Below are positions 1 through 7,492 of a DNA stretch of 25,150 nt, piece by piece. How positions within the stretch are numbered: position 1 is the stretch's first letter; each line of letters opens with the position of its first letter. The stretch comes from a virus. The stretch is taken from IMG/VR virus record IMGVR_UViG_3300027754_000405, positions 1 through 25,150 of that record; one strand, given 5' to 3'. The translations under genes were made by a program, and so were the position numbers. A model generated the notes under the pieces. The model was not told the DNA's origin and searched no databases. It worked only from the letters and a program-made list of their open reading frames with translations.

Positions 1-1
1 T

Positions 2-652
2 GGCTGGACACCGTGGGGAGTTTTTACAGGTTACGAAAAAGAAACCAGGCCGTTGACGATACCAGAAATTAGCCGACTGAGGGCCGATCGTAACGCGGCG
101 ATCGCCGAAGCCTTTAAGCAAACAAAATCAATTTACCTCACCCGCAAGCTGCTAGGCTTTGCTTACTCGCGGGATATTGTGCGTAAAGCCATCACCAAGG
201 CCGGCCTCTATAACAAATGCAAGCGCGAGACGTCCCTCGTAAAGAATGCAAATCGGAGACAAAATCGAAAAGGCTACCTTAGCCGATGCCTTTCAGTTAC
301 GCACCCGGTCGAGGTTAAACTTCAGCTGGAACTAGCAAAGGCTTTGGCCGAAAACTCGATTTGGTTTGAGCGCGAGAAGTTGGTGCCTGGGTGCCAGATG
401 CGGGCCGACCTGATTGGAAAACTATGGGCCGTAGAAACTAAAGTGAATTGCTGTTCTCAGTCATTAATTACTGCGATGGCTCAAGCGTTTATTTATCGCC
501 GCCACCTTCAAAAAGATCGCGTTTGCGTTGTCATCCCCGACGACATTGAACCGGCGGAGTTTTATCGGGCCGAACTTCTGGCGCACGATGTGCCCATCTT
601 TAAAGCCTCTGAGTTTATCAGTTGGGTTAAAACCGTTGAATTAAATGCCTAG
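2..652 (+). CDS. HTH plus PD-(D/E)XK nuclease-like protein, 5' partial
   Basis: The frame is open from the left edge, so the true start is probably outside the window; the first usable internal start is a weak TTG at 53. Counting from that TTG, residues about 15-55 look like a helix-turn-helix. A restriction-enzyme-like core follows: Asp119 in RADL, then Glu128-x-Lys130 in AVETKV, then a QAFIY helix (Gln144, Tyr148) and a hydrophobic strand VCVVIP. This order matches PD-(D/E)XK nucleases. Hand counts for positions 121-180 and 241-300 give 45% and 42% GC, well below the packaging genes, so it looks acquired. The stop overlaps the next start. Next to a small terminase, a mobile or packaging-associated endonuclease is plausible. 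The nuclease fold is inferred from motifs only; the substrate is unknown. Confidence 0.6.
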   Translation, partial: GWTPWGVFTGYEKETRPLTIPEISRLRADRNAAIAEAFKQTKSIYLTRKLLGFAYSRDIVRKAITKAGLYNKCKRETSLVKNANRRQNRKGYLSRCLSVTHPVEVKLQLELAKALAENSIWFEREKLVPGCQMRADLIGKLWAVETKVNCCSQSLITAMAQAFIYRRHLQKDRVCVVIPDDIEPAEFYRAELLAHDVPIFKASEFISWVKTVELNA

Positions 653-1193
653 TCAAACCGAACTTGCGGACGCGCTCGGCCTGACGCGTCAACGGGTGTC
701 ATTCCTGGTCAAGCAAGGTATGCCCATTGACTCGCTCGAGTCCGCGATGGCTTGGCGGCAAGCTAGGGAGGACGAACGTCGCCGGCCCGCCCCGGTGGTA
801 GGCCTTGAGGCGCTGACCGACCTGACGCTCGAGCAAAGCATCGGGACGCATAAAGCCCGCGTCGAACACGCCGGCGAAATCTGGGACGCGGCGATGAGGG
901 GCGGCGACCCGAACCAGGGCAAATACCAGACAGCCTATAATCAGGCGTTCAAAACCCTGATTGACCTCGAGGCCGAGCTCGAGCGGCGCCGCACGGCGAA
1001 CGGCGAGTTCATCAGCGCGAAGGAAGCGGGCGAGGCGATGCGCGAACTGATGGCCGAGGTCGTGAACCGACTAGACAAGTTGGCGCTCGATTGCGCCGAG
1101 GGCTGCAACCCCGAGACCCCGGCCAAGGCGGTCAAAACGTTGGAGGCTTGGGCACGGAAAACCAGAGAGGACTTAAGCCGTGCGGCGGGCTGA
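645..1193 (+). CDS. terS: Terminase small subunit (Nu1-like) candidate
   Basis: The 182-residue protein has an N-terminal helix-turn-helix (about residues 4-24, ELADALGLTRQRVSFLVKQG), like the winged-helix DNA-binding end of lambda Nu1. The rest is mostly charged helix: a glutamate/arginine-rich stretch around residues 95-115 could be an oligomerisation coiled coil, and the C-terminal helices could contact the large subunit. Small terminases recognise the packaging site and load the large subunit. The gene lies directly before a GpA-type large terminase and overlaps it by 14 bases, which is the main support. ATG at 645 overlaps the stop of the previous gene. A general DNA-binding regulator is the alternative. 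Confidence 0.75.
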   Translation: MPSQTELADALGLTRQRVSFLVKQGMPIDSLESAMAWRQAREDERRRPAPVVGLEALTDLTLEQSIGTHKARVEHAGEIWDAAMRGGDPNQGKYQTAYNQAFKTLIDLEAELERRRTANGEFISAKEAGEAMRELMAEVVNRLDKLALDCAEGCNPETPAKAVKTLEAWARKTREDLSRAAG

Positions 1194-2991
1194 TCTGCTG
1201 GCAATCGGTCGGGACGTTCTGAGGCCGTCGAGCGAGGGTGATATCGTGACCTGGCTAGAGGCCAACGTGAAGGCCATCCCCGACTCTCCGATGCCCGGGC
1301 CTTTCCGAGCTGACCGAACGCCTTGGGTTCGAGATGCGCTGCGGATTGCTGCCGACCCTGAGGTTCAACTGATGACTGTCCTCGCGAGTATCCAATCGGG
1401 GAAGTCGCTGTTCGCCCGGTTGCTGACCTGCTGGATTGCGGAACACGCTCCCGGCCCGACGCTTTTGCTCCAGGCTACGGACCCGGAAGCAAAGGACTTT
1501 GCCCTTCGTTATCTCCGCCCGGTGTTTAAGAACACGCCGCCGGTGTTGGCCCGGATGAAGGCCGACGATATGGAGCGCTCGACGACTATCGACTTCGACC
1601 GCTTCCCGCTTTACTGCCGAGGGGCTTGGAACGAAGGCAACCTTCAGCGCCTATCTATTCGGTATGTCATCGGCGACGAGTGTTGGCTATGGCCGCCCGG
1701 GCACTTGCAGGAAGCGAGCGCTCGCGTGACGGCGTTCGGCTGGATGGGGAAGCGGGTGTTTATGACTCAGGGCGGGACGCTTGGCGGTAAGGGCGGCGAG
1801 TTTCACGCGCTGCACGAAACGACCGACCAACGGGATTGGAACTTCCGTTGCCCGAAAGAAGGGTGCGGATTTCTCCAGCCCTGGCTATGGGAGATGATCC
1901 GCTTCCCGGAGTCCGCTAAGGTCAGCGGGTCGTGGGATTTAAACGCGGTGGCGGACGGCACGAAATACGAGTGTGCCGGCTGTCATACATTGTTGGACGA
2001 TAACGCCGGGACGCGGTCGGAGGCTAACGCTCGCGGGGAGTTCGTGGCGACAAACCCGCTAGCCTATCACGGCAAGGTCGGGCTCCATTGGAACGCCTTA
2101 GCGACGATGGCCTGGGGCGAGTTGGGCGTGATGATGCTCAAGGCCAAGGAGTCGGCTGATACCTACGGGGACAATGAGCCCCGCCGCATCTTCAAACAGA
2201 AACGGCTGGCGATGCCTTGGCAGGAGGAGGGCGGCGAGATCGTGGCTGACGCTACGGCCAGCGACTACAACTTAGGCGACGCGTGGGAGGCCGAGGCGAT
2301 GATTACGGGCAAGGGCCGGGTGGTCGACGGGAAGGACGCGCCGGCGGGAAGCATCCCATTTCGCACGATGGGGGTCGACGTTCAGCGCGGACACTTCTGG
2401 GTTGTGGTCCGCAGCTGGGCCAAGTCCGGGCATAGTCGCCTCTACGGGTTTGCAAAGGTCGAGACGTGGGCCGGGGTGGAGGACTTTGCCAAAAAAGCAT
2501 CAGTCCACAAGGCCCTGGTGCTTGTCGACTCCGGGGACCAGACGACCGACGTATACCGCGAGACGGCCCGACGTGGCTGGAAGTGTGCTCGTGGTTCGGG
2601 TAACGAGGACTTCGCGGTAACGGATCGGGACGGCAAGACGACGCGCCGCTTCTATTCCGAGCGTCAGCGCATCCAGGTTCCCGGTATGCCCGGTCAGCCG
2701 GCGCACCTTATCTCCTGGTCTAACTTGGCTGGAAAGGACTTGCTTCACGGGATGCGGGTCAAGCGGCTGCACTCGTTCCCCCGCAACGCTGACCCGTTTT
2801 ATATCGAGATGATGGCGAGCGAGGTCCGGGTAAAGGACAAGCGGACCGGCAAACCGATGTGGATCATGCCGCAAGGCAAGAAAGATAATCACGCTTGGGA
2901 CTGCGAGTGCCTATGCCTCTTAGCTGCGGTCCGCTGGGGTATTGGTAGCCGCGGCGAGGTCTCAGTAACGGAGGCGCCGGATGCCGCTTGA
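1180..2991 (+). CDS. terL: Terminase large subunit, lambda GpA family
   Basis: This is the packaging motor: an ATPase that threads DNA into the prohead and a nuclease that cuts concatemers. The 603 residues are close to the usual GpA length (about 640). The ATPase part has a Walker A-like SIQSGKS (residues 70-76) and a Walker B RYVIGDE (161-167, acidic pair Asp166-Glu167). Cys224/Cys229 and Cys265/Cys268 form a putative zinc knuckle, seen in this family. The nuclease part begins at TMGVDVQ (Asp400), the GpA catalytic aspartate motif, and continues with VDSGDQT (about 449-455) and a C-terminal NHAWDCE. GTG at 1180 is chosen because it follows a purine-rich GAGAGGA and gives the full N-terminus. 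It overlaps the small subunit upstream and the connector gene downstream. Confidence 0.95.
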   Translation: MRRADLLAIGRDVLRPSSEGDIVTWLEANVKAIPDSPMPGPFRADRTPWVRDALRIAADPEVQLMTVLASIQSGKSLFARLLTCWIAEHAPGPTLLLQATDPEAKDFALRYLRPVFKNTPPVLARMKADDMERSTTIDFDRFPLYCRGAWNEGNLQRLSIRYVIGDECWLWPPGHLQEASARVTAFGWMGKRVFMTQGGTLGGKGGEFHALHETTDQRDWNFRCPKEGCGFLQPWLWEMIRFPESAKVSGSWDLNAVADGTKYECAGCHTLLDDNAGTRSEANARGEFVATNPLAYHGKVGLHWNALATMAWGELGVMMLKAKESADTYGDNEPRRIFKQKRLAMPWQEEGGEIVADATASDYNLGDAWEAEAMITGKGRVVDGKDAPAGSIPFRTMGVDVQRGHFWVVVRSWAKSGHSRLYGFAKVETWAGVEDFAKKASVHKALVLVDSGDQTTDVYRETARRGWKCARGSGNEDFAVTDRDGKTTRRFYSERQRIQVPGMPGQPAHLISWSNLAGKDLLHGMRVKRLHSFPRNADPFYIEMMASEVRVKDKRTGKPMWIMPQGKKDNHAWDCECLCLLAAVRWGIGSRGEVSVTEAPDAA

Positions 2992-3364
2992 CGCAGGAAT
3001 GTCGGGTGCTTGTGTGTTCATAGGCTGCTGGCTCGGGACTTGCGCGTGGGGCGCGGGTTGGAACAACCGGGCCAGCGGCTCCCTGTTGCCTTACGATGCA
3101 AGGCAAATGGCATCTGGCATCTTCATCGGTCTGACGGAGGACGAACTTTTGGCTATCAAGTCGAAGGCCGTGACGGCGATCACGTTGGGCCTGAACGTCG
3201 TCAGTTATTCGGACTCCGGCTCGAGCGCCTCGAAAGCCTGGGCGATGCAGCCCAAGGAAATGTTGACCGAGGCCCTGTTCGCCCTGTCTACCCTCGACCC
3301 TCTCGTTTATGGTTACCGTCGCACGATTGTTTCGACGAATTGGAATAACCGCATCGACCAATAA
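2981..3364 (+). CDS. gpW-like head-tail connector candidate
   Basis: Lambda encodes the 68-residue gpW, which closes the filled head for tail joining, between its terminase and portal genes. This gene sits in the same slot. From Met43 (ATG at 3107) the product would be 85 residues with a helical start (TEDELLAIKSKAV), a beta-like segment and a second helix (PKEMLTEALFALSTL), resembling the gpW pattern. The longer start at 2981 follows GGAGG by six bases and adds 42 residues that are odd for a connector: hydrophobic and rich in Cys, Trp and Gly (ACVFIGCWLGTCAWGAG). Either the short form is the real connector or both are made. I kept the long start because of its ribosome binding site. Function rests mainly on position and size. 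Confidence 0.65.
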   Translation: MPLDAGMSGACVFIGCWLGTCAWGAGWNNRASGSLLPYDARQMASGIFIGLTEDELLAIKSKAVTAITLGLNVVSYSDSGSSASKAWAMQPKEMLTEALFALSTLDPLVYGYRRTIVSTNWNNRIDQ

Positions 3365-3367
3365 CTT

Positions 3368-4858
3368 ATGCCACCCCGGAAGACGACTAAGGCCACCCCT
3401 AAGAAGAAAGCCGTTAAGGCTGACCCGCTGAAGCCGCAGGCTACCTTTGGCGGCTGGCAGAGTGTTGGGCAGACTCGCCTCCGCCGCGGGTTTTATAACG
3501 GCCCAGCTCAGGACTTGCGTCGCGATCTGAAGCCGAGCGACCGTCTCTCGATGGTTCGCCGGTGCCGATGGGCGGAAAGGAATAGCGGCCTGTTTAAGCA
3601 AATCCTGAATGACCTGGTCTTGTATACGTCGGGCGACGGTATCAAGCCGCAGTCACACGCTAGCACCCCGGGGCTCGCTGATACTTACGAAGCCTACTTC
3701 GCTGAGAAGTCTAAGCGCATTGATATCACGAACCGCTTTTCGTTCGAGCAAGCGCAGTCTATCCTTATGCGGGCGATGGCCCGAGATGGGGATGCGTTCG
3801 CCGCCAAGGTCCGCAACGCTAGGGGCGAGGCCAAGTTGCAACTGATTGAGGCCCACCGCGTCGGCGACCCTATGGATGCCGTGGCCCCGGAGGGGATGCA
3901 CGACGGATGTATTTTCGGACCTTACGGAGAACTGATTGCGTTCAACGTCTATCGCTCCGACGGCTCGAACCGGCAGATCCTGGCGGAGTCTATGATGCAC
4001 GTCGTCGACCACGAATACGCATCCGGCGCCCGAGGGGTTCCGATGCTGCAACATAGCATCAACTCTATTCAGGACGAAATGGACATTCTCCAATTGGAAC
4101 TTTTGGCCGTTAAGGACAACGCCGACGTCACGCGTGTTATCAAGAAATCGGGCGGCTATGTCGAAGGCGACCTCGCTGCCGAACTCGGGGCCGGCGCGTC
4201 TTATGAGAACATCGCGGCCCGGATGGGCGGCAAGTTGCTAGCGCTCGAGCCCGGGGAGTCGTTCGAGTCCTTCAGCTCGAACCGCCCGAGCCCGACCTTC
4301 ACCGGCTTCCTCGCGGCGCTGGAGCGAGACATTAGCCAGGGTGTGCTGCCTTACGAGTTCGTTAACGACCCGTCGAAGATTGGCGGGGCCTCGGTTCGCC
4401 TGATCACGGCTAAGGCCGGACGGGTGTTCGGCAAGTTCCAGCAAATCCTGATTGACCAACTTTGCCAACCGACTTGGGGCTACATCATCGGGCAAGGTAT
4501 CGCCGACGGCGACCTGCCTGACGACCCGGATTGGGCGAGCGTCTCCTGGACGACTCCTAAGAGCGTGACGGTCGACGGTGGCCGGGACGCGGCGAACGAC
4601 CGTAACGACGTTGAAATGGGTCTCCTCTCTATGTCGGAACTCTACGCGCAGCGCGGGCTCGACTTCCGAACCGAGATGAAAAAGCGGGCGAGCGATATGA
4701 CCTTCATCATTGAGCAAGCGAAGGCTGCTGGCATCCCCGTTTGGATGCTGTATAAGCCCGGGTTCAATTGGCTCCAGCAGGGACAGGCTAACAGCCAAAT
4801 CCCCGACACGGTTTCCGAGAACCTCGACCTACCTCCTCCTCCTGAGCCCCTTCCCTAA
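3368..4858 (+). CDS. Portal protein, lambda gpB type
   Basis: The portal is the dodecameric ring at the packaging vertex through which DNA enters and leaves. At 496 residues the length fits the lambda-type portal family (Phage_portal_2). The N-terminus is a lysine-rich tail (about 1-22). Conserved-looking stretches include RRCRWAERNSG (about 60), the VVDHEYASGARGVPMLQHSI region (about 215-235), and SFESFSSNRPSPTFTGF followed by QGVLPYEF and GGASVRLI (about 300-345), which are hallmark segments of this family. The C-terminus is proline-rich. Terminase upstream and prohead protease downstream make the call secure. ATG at 3368 lies three bases after the previous stop and has no clear Shine-Dalgarno. 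Confidence 0.92.
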   Translation: MPPRKTTKATPKKKAVKADPLKPQATFGGWQSVGQTRLRRGFYNGPAQDLRRDLKPSDRLSMVRRCRWAERNSGLFKQILNDLVLYTSGDGIKPQSHASTPGLADTYEAYFAEKSKRIDITNRFSFEQAQSILMRAMARDGDAFAAKVRNARGEAKLQLIEAHRVGDPMDAVAPEGMHDGCIFGPYGELIAFNVYRSDGSNRQILAESMMHVVDHEYASGARGVPMLQHSINSIQDEMDILQLELLAVKDNADVTRVIKKSGGYVEGDLAAELGAGASYENIAARMGGKLLALEPGESFESFSSNRPSPTFTGFLAALERDISQGVLPYEFVNDPSKIGGASVRLITAKAGRVFGKFQQILIDQLCQPTWGYIIGQGIADGDLPDDPDWASVSWTTPKSVTVDGGRDAANDRNDVEMGLLSMSELYAQRGLDFRTEMKKRASDMTFIIEQAKAAGIPVWMLYKPGFNWLQQGQANSQIPDTVSENLDLPPPPEPLP

Positions 4859-4862
4859 TTCT

Positions 4863-5651
4863 ATGCGTTTCCTTACCAATGGCCTCAAGGGCCGCGAGCC
4901 CTTGCTAATCGACCCGACCCGGGCCAGCGATCACGCCGCGCTTGGCGAGAAGTTCGGTTTTACCGATATGCTGGCGCAGTTGTTCGGCGCGGCGCCTGTC
5001 CCCTATATTCTTGAGAACGGCACGGGGGTTATCCCGGTGGCCGGAGTGATCGGCAAAGGTCTCTCGCCTCTCGAGAAGATGATGGGGTCTTGCGATATGG
5101 AAGACGTCTGCGACGCGATTGACCAGATGACCGCGAACCCCAGCGTTCAGCGGATTGCTTTCCACATCTCCAGCCCTGGCGGCACGGTCACCGGCGTCGA
5201 GGAGTTGGCGAACAAGGTCCGCGGCCTGAAGGTTCCGACGATGGCCTACACCGACTCCGAGATGTGCTCGGCAGCCTATTGGGTTGCGAGCGCTGCCGAC
5301 CGGGTTGTGTCGGCGCCATCGGCGACCGTCGGCTCGATTGGCGTTTATATGGCAATCCCGGATTGCTCTAAGGCCGCGGAGATGGAAGGTATCAAGATGG
5401 TCGTCATCAAGTCGGGCAAGTATAAGGGCGCCGGGATTGAGGGCACTAGCCTTACGGCCGACCAGGTCGAGAACTTGCAAGCCTCGGTCGACTCTATCCA
5501 CGCCGACTTTAAAGCCGCGGTGCAAATCAAGCGCAAGATGGTCAAGGCCGAGACGATGGAAGGGCAGACCTTTAGCGGTAAGCAAGCCGCCCAGGTTGGG
5601 CTCGTGACCGGGCTGGCCGATAACTTCAACGCGGCCCTCTCGTCCTTCTAG
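4863..5651 (+). CDS. Prohead protease, S49 (SppA/gpC-like) serine peptidase
   Basis: The 262-residue protein is an S49-family peptidase of the kind that matures phage proheads by digesting scaffold. Landmarks are a hydrophobic strand NGTGVIPVAGVI (about 52-63), ISSPGG (102-107, oxyanion region), CSAAYW with candidate nucleophile Ser136, and SGKYK (184-188) with the candidate general-base lysine, matching the Ser/Lys dyad of single-domain SppA proteins. Lambda gpC carries a C-terminal scaffold extension; this protein ends soon after the protease domain, and the next gene is a separate coiled-coil protein. An upstream in-frame ATG at 4710 lies deep in the portal gene and its translation is unlike a phage protein. 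ATG at 4863, four bases after the portal stop, is the better start. Confidence 0.92.
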   Translation: MRFLTNGLKGREPLLIDPTRASDHAALGEKFGFTDMLAQLFGAAPVPYILENGTGVIPVAGVIGKGLSPLEKMMGSCDMEDVCDAIDQMTANPSVQRIAFHISSPGGTVTGVEELANKVRGLKVPTMAYTDSEMCSAAYWVASAADRVVSAPSATVGSIGVYMAIPDCSKAAEMEGIKMVVIKSGKYKGAGIEGTSLTADQVENLQASVDSIHADFKAAVQIKRKMVKAETMEGQTFSGKQAAQVGLVTGLADNFNAALSSF

Positions 5652-5685
5652 TGGCTATCTCGGTTGCCCCCCTCTGCAAAACCAA

Positions 5686-6129
5686 ATGACCATCGAAGAA
5701 CAGTTGAACGATGCCCTCGCCGCCTCCGTCACCCTCGCTGTCGAGCGTGACGATCTGCGAGCTACGGTCGAGAAGTTGACCGTCGGCGCCGCTGACGAGT
5801 TGACCGCCATCAAGGCCGAAGTCTCCGCTAAGGATGCCCGCAACGCCGAACTGACCGCCGCGGTCGACGGCCTCGCCGCTGACAACGTTACCCTGAAGGC
5901 CCTGGTCGCCGAACTCCAAGCCGGCAAAGTCAGCGCCTCGAAAGAAGCCGCGAAGATCGCGGCCTCGGTTGGCGTCTCCCCTGTTCAGATTTCCCCCGCT
6001 GATGCCGAGAAGGCCAGCCCTGAAGCCGTCGACCACGTCGCCGCTTTCCTCGCCCTGCCCGTCGGCTCGGTTGAGCGCTCCGCCTATTTCAAGGCGCACA
6101 AGACGGTGATCGTTCAAGGCATTTTCTAA
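5686..6129 (+). CDS. Head scaffolding protein candidate
   Basis: This 147-residue protein lies between the protease and major capsid genes, where scaffolds and decoration proteins are encoded. Residues 1-95 are almost all predicted helix, with heptad-like hydrophobics and alternating charge (ERDDLRATVEKL, DELTAIKAEVSAKDARNAEL), which suggests a coiled coil. The C-terminal 50 residues are more mixed and end in a hydrophobic HKTVIVQGIF that could contact capsid. A coiled coil of this size fits a scaffold removed by the preceding protease, with the lambda C/Nu3 job split into two separate genes. A decoration protein is less likely because those are beta-rich. No family was recognised; the call comes from position and predicted structure. 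Confidence 0.6.
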   Translation: MTIEEQLNDALAASVTLAVERDDLRATVEKLTVGAADELTAIKAEVSAKDARNAELTAAVDGLAADNVTLKALVAELQAGKVSASKEAAKIAASVGVSPVQISPADAEKASPEAVDHVAAFLALPVGSVERSAYFKAHKTVIVQGIF

Positions 6130-6160
6130 TTTCCCCCTAATCTCCTAATAACCTAAATCT
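6121..6160 (+). promoter_or_regulatory. G-free leader of the major capsid gene
   Basis: Positions 6121-6160, just before the capsid ATG, contain no G at all, so no Shine-Dalgarno is possible. CTAAT occurs at 6126, 6137 and 6145, and CTAAA at 6153; the last three are spaced eight bases apart. A G-free RNA cannot form GC or GU pairs within itself and should be single-stranded, which would favour S1-dependent or leader-independent ribosome loading. It fits the most highly expressed gene of the phage. The function is inferred. Confidence 0.5.
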
Positions 6161-7030
6161 ATGGCTAACTCCATCACCGCAGCCCCGGCAGTCCTCGCCG
6201 AAGGCGTCCTCTCCACCCTGAAGAACAAGCTGCCCGTCCTCTCCGGCATCTCGACCGTCTTCTCCACCCGCCCGGGCACCGCTGGGATGAGCATCCAGGT
6301 CCCCCTGATCGGCGTCTCCACGGCCTCGTCCTTCGGCGCCTCCGGTTACCTCACCGGCGACGACGCCACCGTGACCTCCTCGACGATCAGCCTCGGCCAC
6401 TACAAGGTCTCGAGCCGCTTCACCCCGTCGAACCTCCGCGAATACGGTTCCCAGTTCTTCGTTAACAACTTCGTTAACACGGCCTCCATCGCCCTCGCTC
6501 AGAAGGTTATGGACCTGATCAACGCCCAGGTCACCGCGGCTAACTACTCGGTCTCCTCGACCACCGGCACGAACCTGACTTACGCCGAACTCGTGACCGT
6601 CCAGAACACGCTCGACGACGCCAAGGCCCCGTCCCCCCGCTATTCTGTCCTGAAGTCCTCCTACATCGCTGACCTCCGCCAAGACACCCAGATCGTTGGC
6701 AACAACGTCCTCGGTGCGCAGATCATCCGCGACGGTGACCTCGGCATCATCGCTGGCGCCCGCGTCTATCAGTTCGCGAACCTCGCTACCAACTCCGAGA
6801 ACCTCGCTGGTTGGGTCGCCGGCCCGGACGCTATCGCGTTTGCCACCGCCCTCCCCGAAACCGATATCCCGGGTTGGGAAGTCGCCAACGCTATCGACGC
6901 CGACACCGGCCTCGGCGTTCAGGTGATCATGGGCCAGGAACAGTCTGGTTACCTGAATGTGACGTGCACCCTCCTCGCGGGTTGCTCGGTTGGCCGGGCC
7001 TCCAGCCTGGTCCGTCTGAAGACCGCCTGA
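6161..7030 (+). CDS. Major capsid protein (HK97-fold type)
   Basis: The 289-residue protein builds the icosahedral shell. It follows portal, protease and scaffold genes and precedes a strong terminator, the classic place for this gene. The sequence looks like a compact HK97-type capsid protein: an N-terminal helical arm, beta stretches such as SIQVPLIGVST, a long spine-like helix around NTASIALAQKVMDLINAQV, and an A-domain with RYSVLKSSYIADLR and IAGARVYQFANL. Codon choice is markedly more C-ending (CTC, ACC, GTC, TCC, GCC) than in neighbours, as expected for very high expression. There is no obvious N-terminal domain for protease removal beyond the short arm. The start is set by the G-free leader and the only sensible ATG. 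Confidence 0.88.
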   Translation: MANSITAAPAVLAEGVLSTLKNKLPVLSGISTVFSTRPGTAGMSIQVPLIGVSTASSFGASGYLTGDDATVTSSTISLGHYKVSSRFTPSNLREYGSQFFVNNFVNTASIALAQKVMDLINAQVTAANYSVSSTTGTNLTYAELVTVQNTLDDAKAPSPRYSVLKSSYIADLRQDTQIVGNNVLGAQIIRDGDLGIIAGARVYQFANLATNSENLAGWVAGPDAIAFATALPETDIPGWEVANAIDADTGLGVQVIMGQEQSGYLNVTCTLLAGCSVGRASSLVRLKTA

Positions 7031-7031
7031 T

Positions 7032-7082
7032 GATTGCGGCCTAAGCCGCTTCAATCGGGGCCCCTACGGGGGCCCCTTTTTT
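7032..7082 (+). terminator. Tandem-hairpin rho-independent terminator after capsid
   Basis: The second hairpin pairs GGGGCCCC at 7057-7064 with GGGGCCCC at 7069-7076 across a TACG loop, a stable UNCG-type tetraloop closed by C-G, and is followed directly by six Ts (7077-7082). A first hairpin, 7032-7056, pairs GATTGCGGC with GCCG and CAATC across CTAA, with a three-base bulge. Together they should end or strongly reduce head-operon transcription and protect the capsid mRNA 3' end. Confidence 0.9.
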
Positions 7083-7110
7083 GTGCCCGTTTGCCAAGGC
7101 CCGCAAGGTT

Positions 7111-7488
7111 GTGAGTCTATACGCTGACTTCCTGCCGGACGCTAAGGTTATCCTCGCCGACTTTGGCGTGGCTGGATCGTGCAACTCGGGGGCCATTACT
7201 TTTGTCTGTATGCTATCCGACCCCTCCGTGACGCAGGTCTTCGAGGCTGGGGGCTTTTGTGAGCGAACCCAGCACACGGTCCGCCTCGCGGCTGCAACGG
7301 CCTCCTGGACCCTCCCAGACGGGTCTAATGGGGCATCGGCGGCGGTCATCAGCGGGGGCTTGCCCATCGCCAGCCTAGCCATCGGCAAGAAGATTGTCGC
7401 CGGGGGGAAGAACCTCCGCATCACCGGGCAGACCTATAAGCCCGCGTCGGCTTGGATCACCCTGGTCGTCATCGACGATAATCAATAA
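7111..7488 (+). CDS. Head-tail joining protein candidate (gpFII-like)
   Basis: The protein (about 125 residues from GTG 7111) follows the capsid gene where lambda encodes FII, which forms the tail-docking surface of the head. A short N-terminal helix with ADF, then alternating beta segments (GAITFVCMLSDP, HTVRLAAATA, KNLRITGQTY, AWITLVVIDD), agree with the FII/stopper beta-barrel pattern, including a late 'NLRITGQTYKPASAWITL' strand pair. The frame is open back to a TTG at 7081, but that codon lies in the terminator T-run, so a transcript starting downstream would lack it; GTG 7111, 11 bases after AAGG, is preferred. Similarity is by pattern, not by a search. Confidence 0.6.
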   Translation: MSLYADFLPDAKVILADFGVAGSCNSGAITFVCMLSDPSVTQVFEAGGFCERTQHTVRLAAATASWTLPDGSNGASAAVISGGLPIASLAIGKKIVAGGKNLRITGQTYKPASAWITLVVIDDNQ

Positions 7489-7492
7489 AGCC

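Noticed and set aside
2864-3601. 245-residue minus-strand open frame over the end of terminase, the connector and the portal start
   Set aside because: It crosses three + strand genes with consistent order, has Arg/Pro-rich composition and no recognisable features.
4828-4850. CCTCC repeats at the end of the portal gene that resemble the 16S anti-Shine-Dalgarno
   Set aside because: They encode the proline-rich C-terminus, and such C-rich words are common in this genome; there is no reason to see a regulatory mimic.
5284-5607. 107-residue + strand frame inside the protease gene and similar Arg/Ser-rich frames (2402-2620, 14136-14498, 16534-16917, 20244-20549)
   Set aside because: These are alternative-frame shadows inside well-supported genes with Arg/Pro/Ser-rich, domain-free translations.
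6137-7054. 305-residue open frame on the minus strand across the capsid gene
   Set aside because: It is a shadow of the C-ending codons in the capsid gene; the product is an Asp/Gly/Val-rich low-complexity sequence with no domain, and the + strand gene is clear.
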